DNA of 64,000 bases from the NCBI GenBank assembly GCA_028875875.1, contig JAGWUV010000003.1:62001-126000 (forward strand), read 5' to 3'. This document shows, piece after piece, positions 45,142 through 53,594 of this stretch (the stretch's first letter is position 1; each line of letters begins with the position of its first letter). Position numbers and translations under genes: made by a program. The DNA comes from Bacteroidota bacterium. GTDB lineage: Bacteria > Bacteroidota > Bacteroidia > Chitinophagales > Chitinophagaceae. The notes beneath the pieces are model-generated. The model was not told where the DNA came from, did no database searches, and saw nothing but the letters and a program-made list of their open reading frames with translations.

Positions 45142-45719
45142 TATTTAGGGAAGACCATTTTATAATCTACTTTTATTTTGCCCTTGGTAATATCATTCAA
45201 TTTGCCCTGCAGCATTTTTTTGCGAAGCGGTTTAAGATAGTCTATGAAGAGTTTACCTTCAATATGATCGTATTCATGTTGAATAACCCGGGCAGTAATC
45301 CCTGTAAATATTTCAGTACGTTTTACAAAGTGCTCATCCTGGTATTCTATGGTAACCTCCATTGGCCTGGTAACATCTTCCCTTATTTTAGGAATACTCA
45401 AACAACCTTCATTATAAGGCCACTCTTCTCCGTTAAGCTCTAGTATTTGAGCATTGATAAATACTTTTTTTACTCCCGGTTCATCGGCATACATGCCTTT
45501 CTCATCTTCTTCCTGGTTAGCAAATATCTGCTGGCTGTCTACCACAAATACCCTGATATTTTTATTGATCTGCGGAGCCGCTAAACCTACACCATTACTG
45601 GCATACATGGTTTCCCACATATCATCGATCAGTTTCTGCAGATCGGGGAAATCGGGGGTAATATCATTCGCTACTTTTCTTAAAATAGGTGCACCATACG
45701 CAACAATGGGATAGATCAT
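45141..45719 (-). CDS. def: Peptide deformylase
   Basis: 192 residues. Removes the formyl group from new N-terminal methionines. All three metal-site motifs are visible: GVGLAAPQI, EGCLSIP (Cys ligand) and QHEYDHIEG (two His ligands and catalytic Glu). An Asp/Glu-rich insertion (NQEEDEKGMYADEPG) is usual for the Bacteroidota type. Start ATG at 45719, 53 bp after ruvX. Confidence 0.97.
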   Translation of the reverse strand: MIYPIVAYGAPILRKVANDITPDFPDLQKLIDDMWETMYASNGVGLAAPQINKNIRVFVVDSQQIFANQEEDEKGMYADEPGVKKVFINAQILELNGEEWPYNEGCLSIPKIREDVTRPMEVTIEYQDEHFVKRTEIFTGITARVIQHEYDHIEGKLFIDYLKPLRKKMLQGKLNDITKGKIKVDYKMVFPK

Positions 45720-45772
45720 GCTAATTAACTTATTTCAAGCCGCAAAAATACTGGCAATTCATCAATAATGGT

Positions 45773-46186
45773 TCAGGAAATGGAATTCATATATTCCTGT
45801 AACATGATAGTAGCAGCGATTTGGTCAATATTCCCTTTCTTCTGCCTGTCTTTTTTCTTCATGCCCATTTGTACCATTGCCTGAGATGCCATTTTTGAAG
45901 TATAGCGTTCATCTACGGTTTGAATGGGAATATGGGGAAATTCTTTCTGTAATTTTTTGATCGCTTCTTTCACCAGGGGTGTTGCGTGTGTTTCTGTATC
46001 ATCCAAATTCAGGGGATGGCCAATGAGAATCAGTTCAACTTCCTCCTGCTGAAAATACTTCTTCAAAAAAGGAATCAATTCTTTTGAATCGATAGTTATA
46101 AGTGCTGAAGCAATGATTTTCAGCGGATCGGTAACTGCCAAACCTGTTCTTTTCCCGCCATAATCTATACAAATGATACGAGGCAT
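45773..46186 (-). CDS. ruvX: Putative pre-16S rRNA nuclease / Holliday junction resolvase-like RuvX (YqgF)
   Basis: 137 residues from the ATG at 46186; the frame reaches up to 46225 but MPRIICIDYGGKRTG is the family start. RNase H-like fold: IDYGGKRTGLAVTD holds the first Asp, VELILIGHPLNLDD the second strand, and VDERYTSKMASQAM the Glu. YqgF is essential in several bacteria and acts in processing of the 16S rRNA 5' end. Middle of the trmH-ubiA-ruvX-def unit. Confidence 0.95.
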   Translation of the reverse strand: MPRIICIDYGGKRTGLAVTDPLKIIASALITIDSKELIPFLKKYFQQEEVELILIGHPLNLDDTETHATPLVKEAIKKLQKEFPHIPIQTVDERYTSKMASQAMVQMGMKKKDRQKKGNIDQIAATIMLQEYMNSIS

Positions 46187-46241
46187 AACGATATACGGTT
46201 TACGAAGGATGATTGATGGTTTCAAAAACCTACGTTCTTCT

Positions 46242-47114
46242 TTATTTTTTTAAGAACAGGTCTGCGATCACAAAAACTGCAAATACAACACTGGCAATAC
46301 CGTTGGCCGTCATAAATGCGATATTCACTTTACGAAGATCATCAGGCTTCACCAAAGAATGCTGGTAGAGAAGCATACCCGCAAATACAGCAATACCCAA
46401 CCAATAAAGAATATGAAAATGACCATACCATCCTGCAAATACAACACAAGCAGCGCTTAGCAGATGTAATAATTCTGAAATACGCAAAGCTTTGACTTTT
46501 CCGGTTACAGAAGGAATGGAGTAGAGGTTTTGCGACTGATCGAAATCTACATCCTGCAACGCATAAATAATATCAAAACCACTTACCCAGAAGATCACTG
46601 CGAACGAGAACAAAAGAGGCAATACATCAAAACGACCTGTAACTGCCAGATACGCTCCGATAGGTGCCAGCGACAGCCCCAACCCTAATACCAAATGACA
46701 CAATGGTGTAAAGCGTTTGGTATAACTGTAAAATAGAATAACGAACAGGGCTACCGGTGATAAATAAAAACAAATACTGTTGATAAAGAAAGTGGCCAGT
46801 ATAAATACAAGAGAAGAAAGAATTACAAAACGCAAAGCACTGTTAGGTGAAATGATGCCTTTAGGAATTTCCCGGATGGCGGTACGCGGATTCTTTGCAT
46901 CAAAGCTTCTATCCAAATACCTATTAAAAGCCATCGCTGCACTGCGTGCCGAAACCATGCAAAGGATAACCAATAAAAAGAGTATTACGGCATGTTTTAT
47001 ATCCGCAACGCCATGCTGCATAATTCCAAGAAAAAAACCAATCATTGCAAAGGGCATTGCAAATATGGTGTGTGAGAATTTTACTAAGGATAAATAATTT
47101 TTAACTGTAATCAT
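46242..47114 (-). CDS. ubiA: UbiA prenyltransferase (4-hydroxybenzoate/1,4-dihydroxy-2-naphthoate type)
   Basis: 290 residues from the ATG at 47114 (the ORF opens at a TTG). About eight transmembrane helices. Asp-rich motif 1 in FNRYLDRSFDAKNPRT and motif 2 in YALQDVDFDQSQNLYS bind Mg-prenyl-diphosphate. It attaches a polyprenyl tail to an aromatic acid. As most Bacteroidota make menaquinone, the exact acceptor cannot be read from sequence. Belongs to the trmH-ubiA-ruvX-def operon, 56 bp ahead of ruvX. Confidence 0.9.
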   Translation of the reverse strand: MITVKNYLSLVKFSHTIFAMPFAMIGFFLGIMQHGVADIKHAVILFLLVILCMVSARSAAMAFNRYLDRSFDAKNPRTAIREIPKGIISPNSALRFVILSSLVFILATFFINSICFYLSPVALFVILFYSYTKRFTPLCHLVLGLGLSLAPIGAYLAVTGRFDVLPLLFSFAVIFWVSGFDIIYALQDVDFDQSQNLYSIPSVTGKVKALRISELLHLLSAACVVFAGWYGHFHILYWLGIAVFAGMLLYQHSLVKPDDLRKVNIAFMTANGIASVVFAVFVIADLFLKK

Positions 47115-47166
47115 ATGTATATGCAAGGTTGATATTTAGCCTCAACCGGTTTAATTTAATGTCTAT

Positions 47167-47700
47167 TTATACGTTGATGGTTGCTCTAACTAATTCCCAA
47201 AGCACAATGCCGGCAGCAACAGAGATGTTCAAAGAATGCTTCATTCCCAGTTGTGGTATCTCAATGCAACCATTGCATTTTTTCAACACTTCCGCATCTA
47301 CCCCCTCTACTTCATTTCCTAACACTACAGCTATTTTTCCTTCCTTCCCTGTTGTAAAGTTTTGCAGTGAAATACTCCCTTCAGCTTGTTCTACTGCATA
47401 TACTGAATATCCTTTTTCCTGAAGTGCTTCAACGGCTTTTAGGGTTGTATCCACATACATCCAATCTACGGTATCCGTTGCTCCCAATGCTGTTTTATGA
47501 ATGTCCCTGTGCGGCGGTTGCGGTGTATATCCACAAAGGCAAATACCCTCTATTAAAAATGCATCCGATGTTCGGAAAACACTGCCCACATTGTGCATAC
47601 TGCGAATATTGTCTAATACCACGATGACAGGGTTCTTTTCGGCTTCTTTAAATGCAGCGACCGATTTACGGCCTAATTCATCCATGCTCAGTTTTCGCAT
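47167..47700 (-). CDS. SpoU/TrmH family RNA 2'-O-methyltransferase
   Basis: 177 residues. SPOUT trefoil-knot methyltransferase: motif 1 LDNIRSMHNVGSVFRTSDAF, motif 2 VVLGNEVEGVDAEVL, motif 3 IPQLGMKHSLNISVAAGIV. It 2'-O-methylates tRNA or rRNA; the exact nucleotide is not identifiable. A consensus promoter lies only 4 bp before the ATG, suggesting a leaderless message. First gene of the operon with ubiA (52 bp gap). Confidence 0.93.
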   Translation of the reverse strand: MRKLSMDELGRKSVAAFKEAEKNPVIVVLDNIRSMHNVGSVFRTSDAFLIEGICLCGYTPQPPHRDIHKTALGATDTVDWMYVDTTLKAVEALQEKGYSVYAVEQAEGSISLQNFTTGKEGKIAVVLGNEVEGVDAEVLKKCNGCIEIPQLGMKHSLNISVAAGIVLWELVRATINV

Positions 47701-47704
47701 GGTG

Positions 47705-47735
47705 CAAAGTTAACAGCGCAATACAGCCGTTACAA
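47705..47735 (-). promoter_or_regulatory. Leaderless-type promoter of trmH-like gene, overlapping the lon terminator
   Basis: On the minus strand: TTG (47735-47733), 20 bp, TAACTTTG (47712-47705), then CACC and ATG. The -33 box is part of the T run of the lon terminator. Confidence 0.55.
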
Positions 47736-47743
47736 AAAAATAA

Positions 47744-47763
47744 TCCCCCATAAAAATGGGGGA
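47744..47763 (-). terminator. lon terminator
   Basis: An 8-bp stem (TCCCCCAT with its complement), AAAA loop, followed on the minus strand by TTATTTTTTT. It lies about 100 bp after the lon stop. Confidence 0.85.
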
Positions 47764-47866
47764 ACTTAACCCTTAAAACAACCAACATGAAAATCTGTTG
47801 ATCATCTATTTACAATTTTAAACCCTTTTTGTTTAAAAAGGCAATTATTTTATATCGGCGGGGCCA

Positions 47867-50263
47867 TTAGGTAAGTGCAATATCCAGAACCTGCTGCATG
47901 GTTTTCACATAATGAAACTGTAGGCCCTGAATAAAATTACTGTCAATTTCCTGCACATCTTTTTCATTTTGCCAGCACAAAATAATTTCCTTCAAGCCTG
48001 CCCGTTTTGCTGCCAGTATTTTTTCTTTAATGCCACCCACGGGCAACACTTGTCCACGTAAAGTAATTTCACCGGTCATGGCCAGGTATGGCTTCACTTT
48101 TCTGCCGGTAAAGGCAGATGCCAGCGATGTTAACATGGTAACACCCGCACTAGGACCATCTTTCGGAACAGCTCCTTCCGGTACATGTATATGAATGCTA
48201 TTCTTGGCAAAAGCATCCTGCGAAATACCATATTTTTTTGCGTTAGCTTGTAAGTAAGTTAATGCCGTGGAAGCACTTTCCTTCATTACGTTACCCAGGT
48301 TGCCGGTTAATTTTAAGTCGCCCTTACCTTCACTTAACACCGTTTCTATGAATAAAATATCGCCGCCCACGTATGTCCATGCTAATCCCACGGTAACACC
48401 GGGCATATTAGCCGTTTTGTATATTTCGTTACTGTAGCGGGGATGGCCTAATATTTTTTCAACATCTGCCGCAATGATCGTAGGTTTTATTTTACCCTTC
48501 ATGGCCAATTCCTTAGCCTCGTAACGCATGATGGAAGCGAGTTGCCTGTCTAACTCACGAACCCCGCTTTCACGGGTATAACTTTCGATGATCTTTTCAA
48601 GAACCTTATCTGCAATTTTCAGGTTTATCTTATTCAAGCCATGTGCTTCTTTTTGCTTGGGAAGAAGATGGCGCTTAGCAATTTCAACTTTCTCTTCAAC
48701 CGCATAACCGCTCAGGTCAATGATCTCCAAACGATCACGCAATGCCGGCTGAATATTTTGAATATCATTTGCCGTTGCAATGAAAAGAACTTTACTAAGG
48801 TCGTATTCTAGTTCAAGATAGTTATCGTAGAAAGTGTTGTTCTGCTCCGGATCAAGCACTTCGAGTAATGCTGAAGAAGGATCTCCCCTATGGTCATTTC
48901 CTATTTTATCGATCTCATCTAAAATCATTACAGGATTTGACGATTTTATTTTCCTGATATTTTGAATGATCCGGCCAGGCATCGCACCGATATATGTTTT
49001 CCGGTGCCCCCTGATCTCACTTTCATCATGCAAGCCTCCTAAACTAACACGAACATATTTACGCCCTACTGCATGGGCAATACTTTTACCTAATGATGTT
49101 TTACCAATACCGGGAGGGCCAACAAAACAAAGTATAGGGCTTTTCATATCTCCCTTCAGTTTTAGCACTGCCAGGTATTCCAGTATCCTATTCTTAATTT
49201 TCTGCATGCCATAATGATCATTGTCCAGCACTTTTTTAGCATGTTTCAAATCGTAATTATCTTCTGTGTAATCCTGCCACGGCAGATCAAGCAGCAGATC
49301 CAGGTGATTATACACAACGGAATAATCCGGTGTGCTGGGATGCATTCTTTCTAATTTTTCAATTCCCGTTTTAAACATGACTTTAGCTGATTCCGGCCAT
49401 TTCTTCGCTTCCGCTTTTTTCTTCATTTCCGCCAGCTCACGTTCATTGGTATCACCGCCTAATTCTTCTTTAATACTCTTCAATTGCTGTTGCAAAAAGT
49501 ATTCACGCTGCTGTTTATCGATCTCCGTTCTTGTTTTGGAGGTTACTTTATCTTTCAGTTCTGCAAACTGTAATTCACGCTGTAACAATTGTGTTAAACG
49601 CTCAGCTCTTTTCTTCACATTACGTATCTCCAGTAACTGCTGTTTTTCTGCAATATCAGCATTCATGTTACTGCTTACAAAGTTGATAAGGAAAGATGGC
49701 CCTTCAATATTTTTAAGAATGATGGAGGCCTCTGTTGGAAGATTGGGAGACAATTGAATGATCTGTGTAGCCAGGTCTTTGATAGAGCTGATATAAGCTT
49801 TAAAATCTTCATCGTCCTCCGCTTTTTCATCATCCAGTAAATTAATCGTAGCCTTAAAATAAGGATCGTTGCTAACTATTTCTTTTAATTCAAATCTTTT
49901 CTTTCCCTGGATAATAATGGTATTACCTCCATCCGGCATTTTTATCAGCTTCACAATTTTAGCAACTGTACCAATCTTGGCCAGATCTTTCATTTCAGGG
50001 TCTTCAATATTCGAGTCGGTTTGCGCCAATACCCCTATCAATTTATCACCTTTATATGCCTCGGTCACTGCTTTGATACTTTTGTCTCTTCCTACGGTAA
50101 TAGGCAATACCACCCCCGGGAACAACACTGTATTTCTTAATGGAAGAATTGGCAAAGAATCTGGAATGATAAGGGCTTCCTGGTCTGCATCATTTTCATT
50201 AATCGGAATGATCGGCATAAAATCCATATCATCATCTGCAAATAAAATTTTATTCTTGTTCAT
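47867..50263 (-). CDS. lon: ATP-dependent protease Lon
   Basis: 798 residues from the ATG at 50263 (the frame opens at a TTG, 50287). Full LonA layout: N-terminal substrate domain (about 40-245, LPILPLRNTVLFPGVVLPIT), coiled coil, AAA+ module with Walker A GPPGIGKTSLGKS and Walker B VMILDEIDKIG, and protease domain with catalytic Ser in KDGPSAGVT and Lys in GGIKEKILAAKRAGL. Degrades damaged and regulatory proteins. Monocistronic. A GGTACAAAT direct repeat lies about 105 bp upstream. Confidence 0.97.
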   Translation of the reverse strand: MNKNKILFADDDMDFMPIIPINENDADQEALIIPDSLPILPLRNTVLFPGVVLPITVGRDKSIKAVTEAYKGDKLIGVLAQTDSNIEDPEMKDLAKIGTVAKIVKLIKMPDGGNTIIIQGKKRFELKEIVSNDPYFKATINLLDDEKAEDDEDFKAYISSIKDLATQIIQLSPNLPTEASIILKNIEGPSFLINFVSSNMNADIAEKQQLLEIRNVKKRAERLTQLLQRELQFAELKDKVTSKTRTEIDKQQREYFLQQQLKSIKEELGGDTNERELAEMKKKAEAKKWPESAKVMFKTGIEKLERMHPSTPDYSVVYNHLDLLLDLPWQDYTEDNYDLKHAKKVLDNDHYGMQKIKNRILEYLAVLKLKGDMKSPILCFVGPPGIGKTSLGKSIAHAVGRKYVRVSLGGLHDESEIRGHRKTYIGAMPGRIIQNIRKIKSSNPVMILDEIDKIGNDHRGDPSSALLEVLDPEQNNTFYDNYLELEYDLSKVLFIATANDIQNIQPALRDRLEIIDLSGYAVEEKVEIAKRHLLPKQKEAHGLNKINLKIADKVLEKIIESYTRESGVRELDRQLASIMRYEAKELAMKGKIKPTIIAADVEKILGHPRYSNEIYKTANMPGVTVGLAWTYVGGDILFIETVLSEGKGDLKLTGNLGNVMKESASTALTYLQANAKKYGISQDAFAKNSIHIHVPEGAVPKDGPSAGVTMLTSLASAFTGRKVKPYLAMTGEITLRGQVLPVGGIKEKILAAKRAGLKEIILCWQNEKDVQEIDSNFIQGLQFHYVKTMQQVLDIALT

Positions 50264-50367
50264 ACGCTCATTCAAAAGATTGGTCAAAATGTCACCCTTT
50301 CTGCTATGCTTTTAAAATTTTCAGGGAAAGTAAAGTAAGTCAATATTAATGCCACCAGCAATTTATT

Positions 50368-50386
50368 GGTACAAATGGGTACAAAT
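50368..50386. repeat. Tandem 10-bp repeat in the lon upstream region
   Basis: GGTACAAATG at 50368-50377 and GGTACAAATT at 50378-50387, same helical face. Located about 105-125 bp before lon; possible regulator site. Confidence 0.4.
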
Positions 50387-50399
50387 TGACGCAAAAAAA

Positions 50400-50423
50400 C
50401 CCGCCGGTACAATTACTGACGGG
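50400..50423 (-). terminator. Weak terminator of the outer-membrane barrel gene
   Basis: A 6-bp stem (CCCGTC / GGCGGG on the minus strand, one G-U pair), 12-nt loop, then TTTTTTT, 28 bp after the barrel gene stop. Confidence 0.5.
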
Positions 50424-50450
50424 CACTCACTCGCTTGCTTGCTACTGTAA

Positions 50451-51020
50451 TTAAAACCTAAACCCAATACCCAATTGAATTTGTTGGTGAGTCCATTTAT
50501 CCTGGTTATCAACATCATTAATGTTGGTTAAGCCAATATTATAACGTCCATATATACGCAATACATTGAAGTTTAGCTGAGCGCCAGCTACCATTGAGAA
50601 ATCACCATTCTTAAAAGCGTTATTACCATTTTGTAAAAGGGAATTATCCTTATTAAGCAAAATACCGAATTGCGGGCCAAGGTTAAGCGTTAACATCTTA
50701 CCGATATTGTACCTTAACAGAATGGGAATATTAAGGTAATCCAACCTAACATCCTGGTTAGGTTGTAATAATGTGTTCCAGGTAGAGGTGGTAGATTTAG
50801 ATTCGCTCCAGAGCAATTCAGGCTGAATACCAAATTTTTTATTGAAGTCTATCTCAGCAAAACCACCAGCCTGGTAAGACAGATCGAATCCCTGGTTGAA
50901 AGACTGACCGGAAATCTTAGTAAAATTCCCGCCTAACTTAATACCGGCTCTGAAACCCTGTGCCTGGGCTACCGAAAAAGTGGCCAGGATAATAACAAAG
51001 GATGCAATAATTTTTTTCAT
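50451..51020 (-). CDS. Outer-membrane beta-barrel protein (PorT/PF13568 type)
   Basis: 189 residues. Signal peptide KKIIASFVIILATFSVAQA. Then alternating amphipathic strands typical of small barrels: GFRAGIKLGGNFTKISG, KKFGIQPELLWSESKSTT, LDYLNIPILLRYNIGKMLTL, INFNVLRIYGRYNIGLTN-type strand, ending QLGIGFRF with the C-terminal Phe. Role unknown; small barrels of this family are frequent in Bacteroidota. Single gene, downstream of none. Confidence 0.9.
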   Translation of the reverse strand: MKKIIASFVIILATFSVAQAQGFRAGIKLGGNFTKISGQSFNQGFDLSYQAGGFAEIDFNKKFGIQPELLWSESKSTTSTWNTLLQPNQDVRLDYLNIPILLRYNIGKMLTLNLGPQFGILLNKDNSLLQNGNNAFKNGDFSMVAGAQLNFNVLRIYGRYNIGLTNINDVDNQDKWTHQQIQLGIGFRF

Positions 51021-51116
51021 GATGTTGATTTTCTAAGCATAGTCAATCATTATGCCAAAAAAAATATCTATCACTTCTTCCATCAACCAAATACATATAA
51101 GATTGTTAATACAGGC

Positions 51117-51392
51117 ATGAAAAATTTGATGTTAGAAGAAATTGACAGGATTATTGAAATGGCGTGGGAAGACAGAACACCTTTTGAAGCCATTGAGGCT
51201 CAGTTTGGACTGAAAGAAAAAGAAGTGATTGAATTGATGCGAGCTAACAGTAAAAAAAGCAGTTTTGTCATGTGGCGAAAACGTATGAGCGGAAGAACAA
51301 CAAAGCATTCAGCATTAAGGCCCGATGAAGTATCCCGCTTTAAATGTAACAGGCAAAGAACCATTAGCATGAATAAGATTAGCAAGCGATGA
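51117..51392 (+). CDS. TIGR03643 family protein
   Basis: 91 residues, cytoplasmic. Matches the small family TIGR03643, with core MLEEIDRIIEMAWEDRTPFE, EAQFGLKEKEVIELMRANSK and FVMWRKRMSGRTTKH. Its helical pattern is like a helix-turn-helix or small RNA/DNA-binding protein, but the function is unknown. The C-terminal tail is basic. The stop touches the stop of the convergent methyltransferase-like gene with no gap. Confidence 0.88.
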   Translation: MKNLMLEEIDRIIEMAWEDRTPFEAIEAQFGLKEKEVIELMRANSKKSSFVMWRKRMSGRTTKHSALRPDEVSRFKCNRQRTISMNKISKR

Positions 51393-52181
51393 TCATATCC
51401 ATGAAGGATTAGCAAACGCAAAGTGAGAGCTGATCTTCACCTGCGATATCAATGTTTCAAAATCCTTTCTTTCTATATTCAGATCGTTCTTTGTGATATT
51501 CTCCAAAATGCCAACATTCCAGGGCTTAAGAAAGTTTGTTTTGCTTTTTCCGAAGATCAGGCTGTAAGCAATTACAGTTTTTAAACGATAATCTACTATC
51601 GCAGTAACAGGCTTGGACGCTTGTTGTACGTACCTGATCAAATCCATATTCAATGTATCAAAACGAACCCCGTTTTCTTCAAATTCAGGATCAGGGCCAT
51701 CCACAAAGATCAAATCGTAAGGATGATCAGGTATGGATGCATAAGCTGTTCCCCTGAACATAGAATAACAATATAAAACCGCCGGGGAAAATACGATCTC
51801 TACAAAGGGTTTGTATTCCTGTGGAAGATTTTGAATGGCCTCATCGTACCAAGGTTTTTTATCTTCCATGGAAACGATGGTGGCCTTTATGCCTGTTTCT
51901 TCAAAATTTTTTTTCACGGCATGGGCTATTACCCAGGTGGATTTGCCTGTTCCGCATTCTAAAATATAGCGAGGCTGATGTTTTCTTATATAACTGTGAA
52001 GGCTAACATAATCCTCATAATTCACCCCTGTAGACCCAGACACTTCATCTACATGCTTTATAATGTCAAGTATCCCGTTTTCCTGCAAATACTGCTGTAT
52101 GAAGCGGTTTGACTTTGAGAGATATTTTTTCCGCTGGACAGCAGCCCAGCGGTTTGCGATGGCGTTCAGCAATTGTGACAT
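51393..52181 (-). CDS. SAM-dependent methyltransferase-like protein
   Basis: 262 residues from the ATG at 52181 (frame opens at TTG 52208). Rossmann methyltransferase fold: motif I YILECGTGKSTWVIAHAV, motif II TIVSMEDKKPWYDEA, motif IV YDLIFVDGPDPEF. This layout resembles the class of small-molecule or sugar methyltransferases (FkbM/Methyltransf_24 type), but the substrate is unknown. It lies 38 bp downstream of the metallophosphoesterase on the same strand; these two may be cotranscribed. Confidence 0.82.
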   Translation of the reverse strand: MSQLLNAIANRWAAVQRKKYLSKSNRFIQQYLQENGILDIIKHVDEVSGSTGVNYEDYVSLHSYIRKHQPRYILECGTGKSTWVIAHAVKKNFEETGIKATIVSMEDKKPWYDEAIQNLPQEYKPFVEIVFSPAVLYCYSMFRGTAYASIPDHPYDLIFVDGPDPEFEENGVRFDTLNMDLIRYVQQASKPVTAIVDYRLKTVIAYSLIFGKSKTNFLKPWNVGILENITKNDLNIERKDFETLISQVKISSHFAFANPSWI

Positions 52182-52219
52182 AGGGCGAATTGTTCCCAAA
52201 TATAACAAAAAGCGGCTTT

Positions 52220-53464
52220 CTATGCCAACTCAATCACTGTGATCTCAGGTAAGATGCCCACTCTTCCCGGGTAGCCAATAAAGCCAAAGCCACGGTTCAC
52301 GTATAGTTTTTGCTTTCCTTCCTCATATACACCTGCCCATTGTTTGTACATCCACTGAACAGGGCTCCACTTGAAATAAGGATTTTCAATACCAAATTGC
52401 ATTCCATGTGTATGCCCGGCCAGCATAAGGTCTATATCGGGATATTTTACCCTTACTTCTGCATCCCAATGGCTGGGATCGTGGCTCATTAGAATCTTGA
52501 AAGGATATTTTTCAGATCCGGGATACGCTTCGTTCATCTTCCCGTATTTAGGAAATCTTCCTTTAGCACCCCAATTTTCAATTCCGAGTAATGCGATCTG
52601 TTCTCCGTTCTTATCCAGCACTACGTGTTCATTCATTAACAATCGCCAGCCCATTTTTGCATGTACCTGCTTGAGTAATTCAAGGTTTTGCTTCTTGGCT
52701 TCAGCAGAGGGCCAGTTCACATAATCGCCATAATCGTGATTACCTAAAGTACTGTACACCCCCATCGGCGCTTTTAACTTGTTAAATACATCCAGGTAAT
52801 CATCCATCTCTTCATGTCTGTCGTTCACCAAATCACCTGTAAATAAAATCAAATCTGCCTGCTGCTGCATAATCATATGTACGCCCCTTTCCACGGCTTT
52901 TTTATCCTGAAAGCTTCCGCTATGAATATCGCTGATATGAAGAATTCTCAGTCCTTTAAATGAGGCAGGCAGGTTGCTGAAAGCCATTCTAACTTTCTTA
53001 ACCTGGTAATTATACTTATTGCCAAATCCGTAGAGAAGCGTTCCAAACAAACTGGCTCCGGCACCCAACCCCATCCAGCTCAAAAAAACCGAACGGGTTA
53101 TAGTAGTGGTTTCTGAAACCTGTTGAACCCTGGTTCCTCCAATTTTTTCAGCGATCCACATTACACCTCTTCTTATATCATCTGTAAGAAAAAAAACAGA
53201 ACCAATCAGTTTAGCGAAAAACAATCCCGCCAAAATTGCAAATACATAATTTCTGAATACTTTGGATGTTTGTAAGAATTGGATGTAAGGAAAAGATAAC
53301 AGAACAATCAATGTACTGGCCGAAACAACCCAGTACACTATATGAACGATCATTTTATTTTTCTCCTGCAATGAAACACTCACTGATTTTACGGCCTGGA
53401 AAACATAGAAATCAAGCAGAAGCATGATTCCGGCAATGATCCACCACAAACTTGCATTTCTCAT
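52220..53464 (-). CDS. Membrane-anchored calcineurin-like metallophosphoesterase
   Basis: 414 residues. N-terminal four hydrophobic segments (about 1-160, SLWWIIAGIMLLLDFYVF), then a metallophosphoesterase domain with all metal motifs: LHISDIHSGSF, LILFTGDLVND, YSTLGNHDYGDY, MSHDPSHWD, LAGHTHGMQFG. Related to the YaeI/YkuE group which hydrolyses lipid A precursor or other phosphoesters; the substrate here is not known. Likely acts at the inner membrane with the domain on the cytosolic or periplasmic face. Confidence 0.9.
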   Translation of the reverse strand: MRNASLWWIIAGIMLLLDFYVFQAVKSVSVSLQEKNKMIVHIVYWVVSASTLIVLLSFPYIQFLQTSKVFRNYVFAILAGLFFAKLIGSVFFLTDDIRRGVMWIAEKIGGTRVQQVSETTTITRSVFLSWMGLGAGASLFGTLLYGFGNKYNYQVKKVRMAFSNLPASFKGLRILHISDIHSGSFQDKKAVERGVHMIMQQQADLILFTGDLVNDRHEEMDDYLDVFNKLKAPMGVYSTLGNHDYGDYVNWPSAEAKKQNLELLKQVHAKMGWRLLMNEHVVLDKNGEQIALLGIENWGAKGRFPKYGKMNEAYPGSEKYPFKILMSHDPSHWDAEVRVKYPDIDLMLAGHTHGMQFGIENPYFKWSPVQWMYKQWAGVYEEGKQKLYVNRGFGFIGYPGRVGILPEITVIELA

Positions 53465-53594
53465 GAATTAAATTTATATCGTGGTTGACGATTTACTTGA
53501 TTTTTTATTGTTACAAAAGAGTTATGATTTAATTAAACATCTTTGTAATCGTTTTGTTATAGAATGAAATTCAAAATTGCTAAAATAATTCGGT

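Noticed and set aside
49332-50315. Plus-strand frames of 141 and 148 codons
   Set aside because: Antisense to lon, which is clearly coded on the other strand.
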